Part shown: in pieces, positions 40,683 to 49,262 of the stretch | How the letters are laid out: each line of letters opens with the position of its first letter | Position numbering within the stretch: position 1 is the first letter of the stretch | NCBI RefSeq assembly: GCF_913777995.1 | Contig: NZ_CAJYVE010000026.1 | Coordinates: 17,091-81,090, forward strand | Direction of reading: 5' to 3' | Source: an uncultured Pseudomonas sp. | GTDB lineage: Bacteria > Pseudomonadota > Gammaproteobacteria > Pseudomonadales > Pseudomonadaceae | Length of the DNA: 64,000 nucleotides | The notes under the pieces: model-generated | Database searches by the model: none | What the model was told of the DNA's origin: nothing | What the model saw: only the letters and a program-made list of their open reading frames with translations | Position numbers and translations under genes: made by a program

Positions 40683-41360
40683 TCAAGCTGGCAACGTTGG
40701 CAGTGCCTGCACATGGCAATAGTCGAGCGCCAGCCCCTCAGCCAGCGCTCTGGCGCGGCCCAGGCGGATCGGGCCGTTTTCCAGGTCGACCAGCACGCCA
40801 GCGCAGTTCAATGCAGGCAACGCCGGCAGGCGCGCCAGACGCCCGTCGGTGAGCAGCAGCAGGCGCTGCTGTTCCGAAGGGTGACGCCGTCGGCGCTGTT
40901 CCAGCCATTGCGCCGCCAGCTGTAACGCCGCCTCCAGCGGAGTGCCGCCACCGGCCCCCAATTGCGCCAGCCAACCTTGCAGGGCCCGTGATGCCTTGAG
41001 TCCCTGGTACTGCCAACGCGGTTCCTGGCCGCTGGCGGTGAGCAGCGCCAGTCGCGCGCGACGCCGATAGGCATCATCGAAGGCCTGCGCAAGCACGCCT
41101 TTGGCCAGGCTAAGCCCCTGGTTGCGTCGGGTCGAGGCTGAGGCGTCGACAATCACCAACCACACTTCCCTGGGGCGCTGACTGCGTGGCTGGCGCACCA
41201 GATCGATCGCCCGCCGCGGTCGCCCGCGCAATAAGGTGGGCACCCAGGCGACCGGCCCATCGCGGCCGGCCCGCGCCGCCCCCAAGCGGCCGCCGGCCAG
41301 CTTGCCAGACCTGGGGTTGGCATCCGCTGCCCTGGCCGAACGGGAGCGGATGCCTAGGGC
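40683..41360 (-). CDS. chlD: ChlD VWA part, reached by minus-1 frameshift
   Basis: This frame is entered at 41360 by a minus-1 shift from the ATPase frame and encodes 225 residues: a basic linker, then a VWA (integrin I) domain. The MIDAS is complete in fused numbering: Asp417-x-Ser419-x-Ser421, Thr485 and Asp517. No good independent start exists; the only early candidate is a TTG at 41285 with no ribosome site, and it would drop the conserved linker. With the ATPase part it gives a 570-aa medium subunit of a CobN-associated chelatase. An annotation pipeline would probably call it as a separate VWA protein. Confidence 0.8.
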   Translation of the reverse strand, partial: ALGIRSRSARAADANPRSGKLAGGRLGAARAGRDGPVAWVPTLLRGRPRRAIDLVRQPRSQRPREVWLVIVDASASTRRNQGLSLAKGVLAQAFDDAYRRRARLALLTASGQEPRWQYQGLKASRALQGWLAQLGAGGGTPLEAALQLAAQWLEQRRRRHPSEQQRLLLLTDGRLARLPALPALNCAGVLVDLENGPIRLGRARALAEGLALDYCHVQALPTLPA

Positions 41361-41366
41361 TTTTTT
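41319..41366 (-). promoter_or_regulatory. Programmed minus-1 ribosomal frameshift signal in chlD
   Basis: On the minus strand, the zero-frame codons CCA AAA AAG form the heptamer A AAA AAG (41366-41360), the most efficient bacterial minus-1 slip site. A 5-nt spacer CCCTA follows, then a stem of 10 perfect pairs, GGCATCCGCT (41354-41345) with AGCGGATGCC (41328-41319), extended inside by CCC/GGG. The zero-frame stop TAG is at 41356-41354. About 11 nt upstream is CAGGTG (41383-41378), Shine-Dalgarno-like, in the loop region of a 6-bp hairpin. Confidence 0.88.
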
Positions 41367-42394
41367 GGCCAGGTCGGCACCTGCCGACGCGCAGCGCCTG
41401 GCACCGGCTGCGCCGGCAGCTCACCCCAGTTGCCCTGGCCTGAATCCTGCCCTGCGCCTTGATTACCTGCGTCTGGTGCGGGAGGTGGGGAATTTTCTGC
41501 GTTCTGATTAGGGGTGGTATTACGGCGACGATGACGCAAGGCGAACTCGGCCACCGCGTCGATATCTTCCTCGCTGATCGCCTCGGCGCCGCGCCAGGCA
41601 GCATGCGCGCGCGCCGCGCGCAGCCAGACCAGATCGGCGCGCAGGCCATCGACACCCGCTGCGAAGCAGCGCTGGTTGATTCGCTCCAGGCTGTGCTCGT
41701 CCAGCTCGATGCGCACCAGACGCTGGCGGGCCTGCTCGCAGCGCTGTTGCAGGGCTTGCTGCGCCTCGCGCCACTGCGCGCAGAAACCCGCAGGATCGGC
41801 GTCGAATTGCAGGCGGCGGCGAATGATCAGGCCACGCTCGGCGGGTTCGGGCTGCCCGTCCAGCGCGACATTCAGGCCAAAGCGGTCGAGCAACTGCGGC
41901 CGCAGTTCGCCCTCCTCCGGGTTCATGGTGCCAATCAGGATGAAGCGTGCCGGGTGCCGATGGGAAATGCCGTCGCGCTCGACCAGGTTGGTGCCGCTGG
42001 CGGCGACGTCCAGCAACAGGTCGACCAGATGGTCGGCCAGCAGATTGACCTCATCGACATACAGCACCCCGCCATCGGCCTTGGCCAGCACCCCTGGCGA
42101 GAACCGCGCCCTGCCCTCGCCCAGCGCCGCATCAAGGTCCAGCGTGCCCACCAGGCGTTCCTCACTGGCGCCGAGCGGCAGAGTCACGAACGGGCCGTCG
42201 GCGAGCAGGTCCGCCAGGCCACGGGCCAGGGTCGACTTGGCCATGCCCCGCGGCCCCTCGATCAGCACCCCGCCAATTCGGGGGTCGATGGCATTCAGGC
42301 ACAGCGCCAGCTTCAGCGGCTCGGCGCCCACCACCGCGGCCAGCGGAAAATGCGGCTGTGCGTCGGCGGCAAAACTAGGGGTGGTATTAGGCAC
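41354..42394 (-). CDS. chlD: ChlI-like AAA+ ATPase (zero-frame product of chlD)
   Basis: A 346-aa AAA+ ATPase of the Mg/Co-chelatase type. Walker A is GPRGMAKS (residues 47-54), Walker [11 protein letters not shown], and the sensor region [26 protein letters not shown] is typical of ChlI/BchI. The C-terminus is a Pro/Gln-rich linker ending TWPKKP. Translation starts with GTG 4 nt after the cobN stop region. Terminated here it can serve as the small chelatase subunit; with a minus-1 shift at Lys345 it continues into the VWA domain. Together with CobN it should insert cobalt into hydrogenobyrinate diamide. Confidence 0.9.
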   Translation of the reverse strand: MPNTTPSFAADAQPHFPLAAVVGAEPLKLALCLNAIDPRIGGVLIEGPRGMAKSTLARGLADLLADGPFVTLPLGASEERLVGTLDLDAALGEGRARFSPGVLAKADGGVLYVDEVNLLADHLVDLLLDVAASGTNLVERDGISHRHPARFILIGTMNPEEGELRPQLLDRFGLNVALDGQPEPAERGLIIRRRLQFDADPAGFCAQWREAQQALQQRCEQARQRLVRIELDEHSLERINQRCFAAGVDGLRADLVWLRAARAHAAWRGAEAISEEDIDAVAEFALRHRRRNTTPNQNAENSPPPAPDAGNQGAGQDSGQGNWGELPAQPVPGAARRQVPTWPKKP

Positions 42395-42397
42395 GTC

Positions 42398-45300
42398 TCA
42401 GTTCTCTTCTATGTCCAGCAGCAGGTTTTCCAGCGCCTCGCGGTAGTCGCCCGGTGCCTGCCACAACCCGCGCTGCTGGGCTTCGAGCAGGCGCTCGGTC
42501 ATGTCACGCAAGGCATCGGGGTTGTGCTGGCGAATGAATTCACGGGTGGCGTCATCCAGCAGGTAGGCGTCGGCCAGCAAGGCGTACTGATGGTCGTCGA
42601 TCAATTCGGTGGTGGCGTCGAAACCGAACAGGAAATCCACGGTCGCCGCCATCTCGAAGGCGCCTTTGTAACCGTGGCGTTTCACGCCCTCGATCCACTT
42701 GGGGTTGGCCGCCCGCGATCGCACCACGCGGTTGAGTTCTTCCTTCAGGGTGCGGATCTTCGGCAGGTCAGGCTGGCTGTGGTCGCCGTGGTAACTGGCC
42801 GTCTGGCGGCCTGCCAGGGTATCGGCCGCTGCCAGCATGCCACCCTGAAACTGGTAGTAGTCGTTGGAATCGAGCAGGTCATGTTCGCGGTTGTCCTGGT
42901 TCTGCAGCACCGCCTGCACCCTGGACAGCCGCTGCGCGAATTCCTGGCGTGCCGGCGTGCCTTCATCGCTGCCGCCATAGGCGTAGCCGCCCCAGTTGAG
43001 GTAGACCTCGGCAAGGTCCTCGCGGCTGTGCCACAGGCGCCCGTCGACCGCGCCTTGCACGCCGGCGCCATAGGCCCCCGGCTTGGCACCGAAGACCCTC
43101 CACCCGGCCTGGCGCCGCGCCTGTTCTTCGCTCACGCCGCTGGCTTGCAGTGCCTGGCGCTCTTCACGCACCCGGGCTGCCAGCGGGTTGAGGTCATCCG
43201 GCTCGTCCAGCCCGGCGACCGCCTGCACGGCGGCGTCGAACAACTTGATGAGGCTGGCGAAGGCATCGCGGAAGAAGCCCGAGACGCGCAGGGTCACATC
43301 CACGCGCGGACGGTCGAGCAGGCTCAACGGCAGAATCTCGAAGTCGTCGACGCGCTGGCTGCCGGTGGCCCATACGGGGCGCACCCCCATCAGCGCCATG
43401 GCCTGGGCGATGTCGTCGCCGCCGGTGCGCATGGTCGCGGTGCCCCACACCGACAGGCCCAACTGGCGCAGGTGATCGCCATGGTCCTGCAGGTGACGCT
43501 CCAGTAGCAGGCTGGCCGACTGGAAACCGATGCGCCAGGCCGTGGGGGTCGGCAGGTTGCGCACATCGACGCTGAAGAAGTTGCGCCCGGTGGGCAGCAC
43601 GTCAAGCCGGCCACGGCTTGGCGCACCACTGGGACCGGCTGGCACGAAGCGACCGGCCAGGGCGTCGAGCAGGCCTTGCATTTCCGCCGGCCCGCAGGCG
43701 TCCAGGCATGGCGCGACCCGCTGGCGCAAGTGTTCGAGAATCGCCTGCAGATCGTCATGAACCGGCAGCGCGTGCAGCGACTCACCCGCCAGCACCCGCT
43801 CGATCAGCTGTGCGGCATACAGCTCCAGACGCTCGCGGCTGTCGCCCAGCGTCCGCCACGGCGCATCGCTGACCGCCTGCAGCGCCGCCGGGCGCTGTTC
43901 GCCACAGGGCTCTCCCAAGGCGCAGTCCAGCGGGTCGAACCCCAGCGCGAAAGCCTTGGCCAGGGCGCGCAGCAGGCTGGAATGCGCACCACGCCCGTCG
44001 CCACGAGGAATGCGCAGCAGCGCCAGCAAGGTGTCGATGCGCAGGCGCCCGGCCGGTGACTCGCCGAACACATGCAGGCCATCGCGAATCTGCGACTCCT
44101 TGAGGTCGCAGAGGTAGGTGTCCAGACGCGGCAGCCAGGTAGCGGCGTCCTGCTCGGCATTGGTTGCGGCGTCCAGGCCCAGCTCCTGGTCCAGATGGGT
44201 TTCGCGCACACGCTGGAGAATCTGCCGTTGCAGTTCCTGGGCACGGCGCGGGTCGAGCAGTTGCGCCTCGTAGTATTCGTCGGCCAGCAGCTCCAGGTCG
44301 CGCAGCGGGCCGTAGGTTTCGGCACGGGTCAGCGGTGGCATCAGGTGGTCGATGATCACCGCCTGGGTACGCCGCTTGGCCTGGGCGCCCTCGCCCGGGT
44401 CGTTGACGATGAACGGATAGATGTTCGGCAGCGGCCCGAGAATCGCGTCCGGCCAGCAACTGGCCGACAGGCCCACGCCCTTGCCCGGCAGCCATTCCAG
44501 ATTGCCATGCTTGCCCACATGCAACAGCGCGTGGGCGCCGTACACCTGGCGCAGCCAGAAGTAGAACGCCAGGTAGCCGTGCGGCGGCACCAGGTCCGGG
44601 TCGTGATACACCGCACTGGGGTCGACCTGGTAACCGCGCGCCGGCTGGATGCCGACGAAGGTCAGGCCCAGGCGGATGCCGGCGACCATCATGCGCCCAC
44701 TGCGGAACATCGGGTCCGCCTCGGGCGCGCCCCAGCGTTGCAACACCGCGTCACGGCTGGCCGCGGGCAGCGCCGCGAAGGCCTGTCGGTAGTCCTCCAG
44801 GGCCAGGCTCTGTTGGCAGGGCCGCAGGTCGAGGCTGTCGAGATCATTGGTGACGCCGCCCAGCAAGCGCTGGATCAGCGCGCTGCCGCTGTCCGGCAGG
44901 TCCTCTACCGGGTAACCCTGAGCCTGCAGGGCACGCAGGATGTTCAGGGCGGCACCCGGGGTATCGAGCCCCACGCCGTTGCCGATGCGCCCATCGCGGG
45001 TCGGGTAGTTGGCGAGAATCAACGCCACGCGTTTGTCCGGGTTGGCGCGCCGCGCCAGTTCTATCCAGCGCCGCGCCAGCTGGGCGACGAAGTCCATGCG
45101 CTCGGGCTGGGCGCGGTAGCAGACCACGTCGGACTGGCTGCGCTCGCTGCGCCAGGCCAGGTCCTTGAAGCTGATCGGCCGGCTGATGATGCGCCCGTCC
45201 AGTTCCGGCAGGGCAATGTGCATGGCCAGGTCGCGGGCGCCCAGGCCCAGGTCGCTGGCCTGCCAGCCCGGCTCGTTGTCCTGGGCGCAGATCGCCTGGA

Positions 45301-46162
45301 TGACCGGTACATCGCGACGGAACGGCCGCAGGTGCGGCGCCTCCGGCGTCGACTGGGCGAAACCGGTGGTGTTGAGTATCAGCGCCACCCCCGCTGTGTC
45401 GAAGAGGTCTTCCACCACCTGCATACAGCCGGGCTCCTTGAGGCTGGCCACCGCAATGGGCAGTGGATTGAGGCCCTGGGCCTGCAGGCGCTGGCAGAAC
45501 ACATCGATGAACGCGGTATTGGCCGCCTGCAGGTGCGAGCGGTAGAACAGCAGGCCGGCGACCGGTGCGTCAGTGCTCCAGTCGGCTTGCCAGTCGGCCA
45601 GGGTGGCGGTGCCGTGCCGGGGGTGGTAGATCGCCGTACGCGGCAAGGCGCAGGGTTCGTCCCAAGGGTACTCGACGCCCAGCCAGCGACTGGCGATGCA
45701 GTTGAACAGATTCAGCGCGTTATCCAGGCCGCCCTGGCGCAGGAACTGCCACAGCCGGTCACGCTCGGCGGCCGGTACGCTGCTCAGCTCGGACAGCTCC
45801 GGGTCCGGGCGGTCGTCGCCGGGCACCAGGATCACCTGCACGCCACGCTCGGCCAGCTCCATCAGGCGCTGCACGCCATAGCGCCAGTAGCCAATGCCGC
45901 CGTGCAGGGACAGCAGGATCAGCCGCGCATGCTGCAACACCTCTTCGACATACAAGTCCACCGAGGCGTGGTTCTGCACCTGCATCGGGTTGGCCAGACG
46001 CAGGCTGGGGTAGTCATCCGGCAGGCGCTGGGCGGCTTCGGCCAGCAGCGCCAGGCTGGAGTCGCCACTGCAGAGAACCACCAGCTCGGCGGGGCTCTGC
46101 CCGAGGTCGGCGATGCTGTCGTCCGGCACGAAACCGCCGGGCTGGGTCCTCAACAGGTGCAT
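42398..46162 (-). CDS. cobN: Cobaltochelatase subunit CobN
   Basis: A 1254-aa large chelatase subunit that binds hydrogenobyrinic acid a,c-diamide and inserts Co2+ in the aerobic B12 pathway, using ATPase partners. Family blocks seen: NYPTRDGRIGNGVGLDTPG, LLHVGKHGNLEWLPGKGVGLS (metal/tetrapyrrole region), LPNIYPFIVNDPGEGAQAKRR and VKRHGYKGAFEMAATVDFLFG. Full length. It starts 3 nt after the cobW stop and is followed directly by chlD. There are no cobS/cobT genes in view, so ChlD replaces them. Confidence 0.97.
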   Translation of the reverse strand: MHLLRTQPGGFVPDDSIADLGQSPAELVVLCSGDSSLALLAEAAQRLPDDYPSLRLANPMQVQNHASVDLYVEEVLQHARLILLSLHGGIGYWRYGVQRLMELAERGVQVILVPGDDRPDPELSELSSVPAAERDRLWQFLRQGGLDNALNLFNCIASRWLGVEYPWDEPCALPRTAIYHPRHGTATLADWQADWSTDAPVAGLLFYRSHLQAANTAFIDVFCQRLQAQGLNPLPIAVASLKEPGCMQVVEDLFDTAGVALILNTTGFAQSTPEAPHLRPFRRDVPVIQAICAQDNEPGWQASDLGLGARDLAMHIALPELDGRIISRPISFKDLAWRSERSQSDVVCYRAQPERMDFVAQLARRWIELARRANPDKRVALILANYPTRDGRIGNGVGLDTPGAALNILRALQAQGYPVEDLPDSGSALIQRLLGGVTNDLDSLDLRPCQQSLALEDYRQAFAALPAASRDAVLQRWGAPEADPMFRSGRMMVAGIRLGLTFVGIQPARGYQVDPSAVYHDPDLVPPHGYLAFYFWLRQVYGAHALLHVGKHGNLEWLPGKGVGLSASCWPDAILGPLPNIYPFIVNDPGEGAQAKRRTQAVIIDHLMPPLTRAETYGPLRDLELLADEYYEAQLLDPRRAQELQRQILQRVRETHLDQELGLDAATNAEQDAATWLPRLDTYLCDLKESQIRDGLHVFGESPAGRLRIDTLLALLRIPRGDGRGAHSSLLRALAKAFALGFDPLDCALGEPCGEQRPAALQAVSDAPWRTLGDSRERLELYAAQLIERVLAGESLHALPVHDDLQAILEHLRQRVAPCLDACGPAEMQGLLDALAGRFVPAGPSGAPSRGRLDVLPTGRNFFSVDVRNLPTPTAWRIGFQSASLLLERHLQDHGDHLRQLGLSVWGTATMRTGGDDIAQAMALMGVRPVWATGSQRVDDFEILPLSLLDRPRVDVTLRVSGFFRDAFASLIKLFDAAVQAVAGLDEPDDLNPLAARVREERQALQASGVSEEQARRQAGWRVFGAKPGAYGAGVQGAVDGRLWHSREDLAEVYLNWGGYAYGGSDEGTPARQEFAQRLSRVQAVLQNQDNREHDLLDSNDYYQFQGGMLAAADTLAGRQTASYHGDHSQPDLPKIRTLKEELNRVVRSRAANPKWIEGVKRHGYKGAFEMAATVDFLFGFDATTELIDDHQYALLADAYLLDDATREFIRQHNPDALRDMTERLLEAQQRGLWQAPGDYREALENLLLDIEEN

Positions 46163-46165
46163 CGG

Positions 46166-47227
46166 TCAGGCCAGCGCGGCGTGCAGGCGTGCCTGGAGTT
46201 GCGCGGCGTCCAGGTCCTGGCCAATCAGCACCAGCTGGGTGGCACGCGGCTCGTCGCTGCGCCAGGCGCGGTCGAAGTGCTTGTCGAAGCGAGTGCCTAC
46301 ACCCTGGATCAGCAGGCGCATCGGCTTGCCGGGAATCGCTGCGAAACCCTTCACACGCAGGATGCCGTGCTCGACCACCAGGCGGTTCAGGGCTTCGAGC
46401 AGCACGCTTTCCTGGGCTTCGGGCAGCTGAATGGAAATGGAGTCGAAGGCGTCGTGGTCGTGGTCATCGTCTTCACCTTCATGGTGGCTGTCGTGGTGCG
46501 TCTTGCGCCCATCAATGTGCACTTCAGACTCAGCGCCCACGCCAAGCAGCACGTTCAGCGGCAGGCGGCCGCTGCTGGCCTCCACCACCTTGACCGCTGG
46601 CGGCAGTTCCTCGGCGACTTCGGCACGCACTGCGGCCAGTCCTTCGGCGTCGATCATGTCGGCCTTGTTGAGGATCACCAGATCGGCGCTGGCCAGTTGG
46701 TCGGCGAACAGCTCGTGCAGCGGCGATTCGTGGTCGAGGTTCGGGTCCAGCTTGCGCTGCGCATCGACCTGGTCTGGGTAGGCGGCGAAGGTGCCGGCCT
46801 TGACGGCGGGGCTGTCGACCACGGTGATCACCGCATCGACGGTGCAGGCGTTGCGGATTTCTGGCCACTGGAAGGCCTGTACCAGGGGCTTTGGCAAGGC
46901 CAGGCCGCTGGTTTCGATGAGGATGTGATCGAGGTCGCCACGCCGCGCCACCAGCTCGCGCATCACCGGGAAGAACTCTTCCTGCACGGTGCAGCACAGG
47001 CAACCGTTGGCCAGCTCGTAGACACGCCCGCTGGCCTCTTCTTCGGTGCAGCCGATGGTGCATTGCTTGAGGATTTCGCCGTCGATGCCCAGTTCGCCGA
47101 ATTCGTTGACGATCACCGCGATGCGCCGGCCTTCGGCGTTGTCGAGCATGTGCCGCAGCAGGGTGGTCTTGCCCGAGCCGAGGAAGCCGGTGACGATGGT
47201 GACGGGAAGCTTGGCCAGTGATTTCAT
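46166..47227 (-). CDS. cobW: Cobalamin biosynthesis GTPase CobW
   Basis: A 353-aa G3E-family metallochaperone GTPase. Walker A is TGFLGSGKTT (residues 13-22), the metal motif is NGCLCCTVQEEF (CxCC), and the G4 motif is ILNKADMID. A His/Asp-rich loop (HHDSHHEGEDDDHDHD) near residue 240 is a likely cobalt reservoir. The C-terminal domain ends in LHAALA. It delivers Co2+ to the CobN chelatase encoded 3 nt downstream and lies under a cobalamin riboswitch. Confidence 0.95.
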   Translation of the reverse strand: MKSLAKLPVTIVTGFLGSGKTTLLRHMLDNAEGRRIAVIVNEFGELGIDGEILKQCTIGCTEEEASGRVYELANGCLCCTVQEEFFPVMRELVARRGDLDHILIETSGLALPKPLVQAFQWPEIRNACTVDAVITVVDSPAVKAGTFAAYPDQVDAQRKLDPNLDHESPLHELFADQLASADLVILNKADMIDAEGLAAVRAEVAEELPPAVKVVEASSGRLPLNVLLGVGAESEVHIDGRKTHHDSHHEGEDDDHDHDAFDSISIQLPEAQESVLLEALNRLVVEHGILRVKGFAAIPGKPMRLLIQGVGTRFDKHFDRAWRSDEPRATQLVLIGQDLDAAQLQARLHAALA

Positions 47228-47328
47228 CGAGTGCCCTTTGGCGGTTCGGCGGGCAGACGGGACGCCGACCGCGCACGATGCACGACCGGATTCGCCACCG
47301 GATCACCCCGCCCGGTTTGAGTGTGAAT

Positions 47329-47520
47329 GCTTCGAGGCAGGTCTCCTGGCTTGCGGCGAGCCCGGCCGTTGGGCCCGGGCATTCGGTGCGCCTTCCCGCG
47401 CTGGCAGTGGCGTGGCACCGAACATGACCGCTTACAGTTGCGGGGGCAGCTGCGGCTTGCGCCCTGGCGGGGCCCGCATTCCCATTTTCAGCCCGCTCGC
47501 GCAGGCAACCTCAAAGGCGC
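47329..47520 (-). ncRNA. Cobalamin riboswitch upstream of cobW
   Basis: On the minus strand the element begins with CTTTGAGGTTGCC, has TGAAAATGGGAA, then the core GCTGCCCCCGCAACTGTAAGC (20 of its bases shown), CGCCACTGCC, GCGGGAAGGCGC and the 3' part AAGCCAGGAGACCTGCC, with P1 closed by CCTCGAAGC. These are the conserved blocks of the AdoCbl riboswitch in the right order. It lies about 100 nt before the cobW start and should repress cobW-cobN-chlD when B12 is abundant. Confidence 0.93.
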
Positions 47521-47589
47521 AAGGCTACGCAGTGCCCAGCGGCAGGTCAACGTCGAGATTGACGCCCCGGCACGACCATGCTCTGCTAC

Positions 47590-47790
47590 ACACCTTGTTA
47601 CGGGTGCCCCTCGCGGGGTGAAACGGGAAACCGGTGCTGCGCCGCTGCTGTCCGCGCGTTGCAAAGTCCGGTGCTGCCCCCGCAACGGTAAGCGAGCGAA
47701 AGGCCTATCCACTGTGCCGTTGGCATGGGAAGGCGGCCTTTGTCACGGCGCCCTGGCGCCCCTCGCCAGCCCGGAGACCGGCCCGCCACG
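47590..47790 (+). ncRNA. Cobalamin riboswitch upstream of cbtB
   Basis: On the plus strand: TTACGGGTGCCCC, GTGAAACGGGAAACCGGTG (box with GGGAA), GCTGCCCCCGCAACGGTAAGC in the core, CCACTGTGCC, GCATGGGAAGGCGG and CAGCCCGGAGACCGGCC at the 3' end. All conserved blocks are in order. It ends about 100 nt before cbtB and is back to back with the minus-strand riboswitch, only about 70 nt apart. Confidence 0.94.
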
Positions 47791-47893
47791 AACCTTTCGA
47801 TGACCTGCGGTGGGCGGGTGCATTCGCTGCCTGCCGGGCGTGCCCGGCGGTGCGTCTGCGCATGGCCTGCCCCTTTTGCACGAGGCAAGCCCC

Positions 47894-48082
47894 ATGACCA
47901 CCCTGAGCAGCAGCCCCGCTACCCGGACCACCGCCATCCCCCTCGGCCAGCGCCTCGTCGCCGCCACCAGCGCCATCCTGCTGGGCGCATGCCTGGTGTA
48001 TTTCGCCGGCTTCTCGCACATCGACGCCGTACACAACGCCGCTCACGATACCCGCCACAGCGCGGCCTTCCCCTGCCACTGA
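47894..48082 (+). CDS. cbtB: Cobalt transporter subunit CbtB
   Basis: A 62-aa protein with one membrane helix (LVAATSAILLGACLVYFAGF) and the diagnostic His-rich C-terminus VHNAAHDTRHSAAFPCH, the likely cobalt-binding tail of CbtB. It is too short for many gene finders but fits the family exactly. GAGGC lies upstream of the ATG. It is followed after 11 nt by cbtA and is preceded by a cobalamin riboswitch. Confidence 0.93.
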   Translation: MTTLSSSPATRTTAIPLGQRLVAATSAILLGACLVYFAGFSHIDAVHNAAHDTRHSAAFPCH

Positions 48083-48093
48083 GAATCCAGCCG

Positions 48094-48792
48094 ATGTTCA
48101 AGCGAATCCTGCAAACCGCTGGTTTCAGCGGCCTGTTGGCGGCCCTGCTGCTGACCCTGGTACAGAGCCTGTGGGTCAGCCCGCTGATTCTCCAGGCCGA
48201 GACCTACGAAAGCGCGCCTGCCGCTCAGGCCCACGAGCACGCCGAGGGCAGCGCGGCCCACAGCCACGAGCATGACGAAGAAGCCTGGGCGCCACAGGAC
48301 GGCTGGCAGCGCGTGCTGTCGACCGCGGCAGGCAATCTGGTGGTGGCGGTGGGCTTCGCACTGATGCTCGTCGGCCTGTATTCCCTGCGTATGCCGGGCA
48401 GCACGCGGCAAGGCCTGCTGTGGGGGTTGGCGGGTTTCGCGGTGTTCGTCCTGGCGCCGACGCTTGGCCTGCCCCCGGAGCTGCCCGGCACTGCCGCCGC
48501 CGAACTGGGACAGCGCCAGACCTGGTGGATCTCCACGGCGGCCGCCACCGCCGCCGGGCTGGCACTGCTGGTATTCGGTCGCGGGCTGTGGCTGAAACTG
48601 CTGGGCGCCGCCTGGCTGCTGGGTCCGCACGTGATCGGCGCGCCGCAACCCGCGGCCCATGCCAGCCTGGCCCCCGAAGCACTGGAAAGCCAGTTCATCG
48701 TCGCCTCGCTGCTGACCAACGCAGTGTTCTGGGTTGCACTGGGAGCCCTGACTGCCTGGCTGTTCCGCCGTGCCCATGTCGGCGAGCAATAA
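48094..48792 (+). CDS. cbtA: Cobalt transporter subunit CbtA
   Basis: A 232-aa inner-membrane protein with about 5-6 helices: the first is ILQTAGFSGLLAALLLTLVQ, then a His/Glu-rich loop (HEHAEGSAAHSHEHDEEAW) that could bind Co2+, and helices near LVVAVGFALMLVGLYSL, LLWGLAGFAVFVLAPTLGL and FIVASLLTNAVFWVALGAL. With CbtB it forms a putative B12-regulated cobalt importer. The stop lies inside the next gene, overlapping by 17 nt. Confidence 0.93.
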   Translation: MFKRILQTAGFSGLLAALLLTLVQSLWVSPLILQAETYESAPAAQAHEHAEGSAAHSHEHDEEAWAPQDGWQRVLSTAAGNLVVAVGFALMLVGLYSLRMPGSTRQGLLWGLAGFAVFVLAPTLGLPPELPGTAAAELGQRQTWWISTAAATAAGLALLVFGRGLWLKLLGAAWLLGPHVIGAPQPAAHASLAPEALESQFIVASLLTNAVFWVALGALTAWLFRRAHVGEQ

Positions 48793-49186
48793 AAGCCAGT
48801 TGGCCATCGGCCTGGGTTGCCAGGCCGACTGCAGCGCCGAGGCGCTACGCGCGCTGATCGACGCCAGCCTGGCCGAACAGGGCCTGAGCCTGGCGCAGGT
48901 CGGCGGCCTGGCCTGCATCGAACGACGCCGCGACACACCGGGCCTGCATGCCCTGGCTGCCGAGCTGGGCCTGCCGCTGGTGTTTTTCACTGCCGCGCAG
49001 TTGCAGCCCTTCGACGCACAACTGAGCCATCGTTCGGCATTGGCGTTCACGCACACCGGCTGCCACGGGGTGGCCGAAAGCGCGGCACTGGCCCTGGCCG
49101 CTCAGCTGAACGCTGGCACAGCACGGCTGCTGATCCCCTACCGCAAGAGCCGCCAGGCGACATTCGCCTTGGCAAGTGCTGGCTGA
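48776..49186 (+). CDS. cobE: Cobalamin biosynthesis protein CobE (CbiG C-terminal type)
   Basis: A 136-aa protein matching the CbiG C-terminal/CobE fold: LAIGLGCQADCSAEALRALI at the start, VGGLACIERRRDTPGLHALA, and PLVFFTAAQLQPF. In aerobic B12 synthesis CobE is required but its reaction is poorly defined, probably assisting ring-stage intermediates. I took the ATG at 48776 (the GTG at 48770 is possible). It overlaps cbtA and precedes cobM by 76 nt. Confidence 0.88.
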   Translation: MSASNKSQLAIGLGCQADCSAEALRALIDASLAEQGLSLAQVGGLACIERRRDTPGLHALAAELGLPLVFFTAAQLQPFDAQLSHRSALAFTHTGCHGVAESAALALAAQLNAGTARLLIPYRKSRQATFALASAG

Positions 49187-49262
49187 TGCCCTCCAATGAC
49201 GCATGGCATGGCACGAGCCTGCTCGCTGCCAAGGGTTTTCCTGTTTTTTCGTGGAGTGAAGC

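Noticed and set aside
40683-42394. chlD as a pseudogene or sequencing error
   Set aside because: The break lies exactly on a correctly phased A AAA AAG heptamer followed by a 5-nt spacer and a perfect 10-bp stem, and both parts keep all active-site residues. Chance decay would not build this. A sequencing error in the A run cannot be fully excluded without raw reads.
47743-48101. Minus-strand ORFs overlapping the riboswitch and cbtB
   Set aside because: They are antisense to a structured RNA and to a recognised family member, with no start signals.
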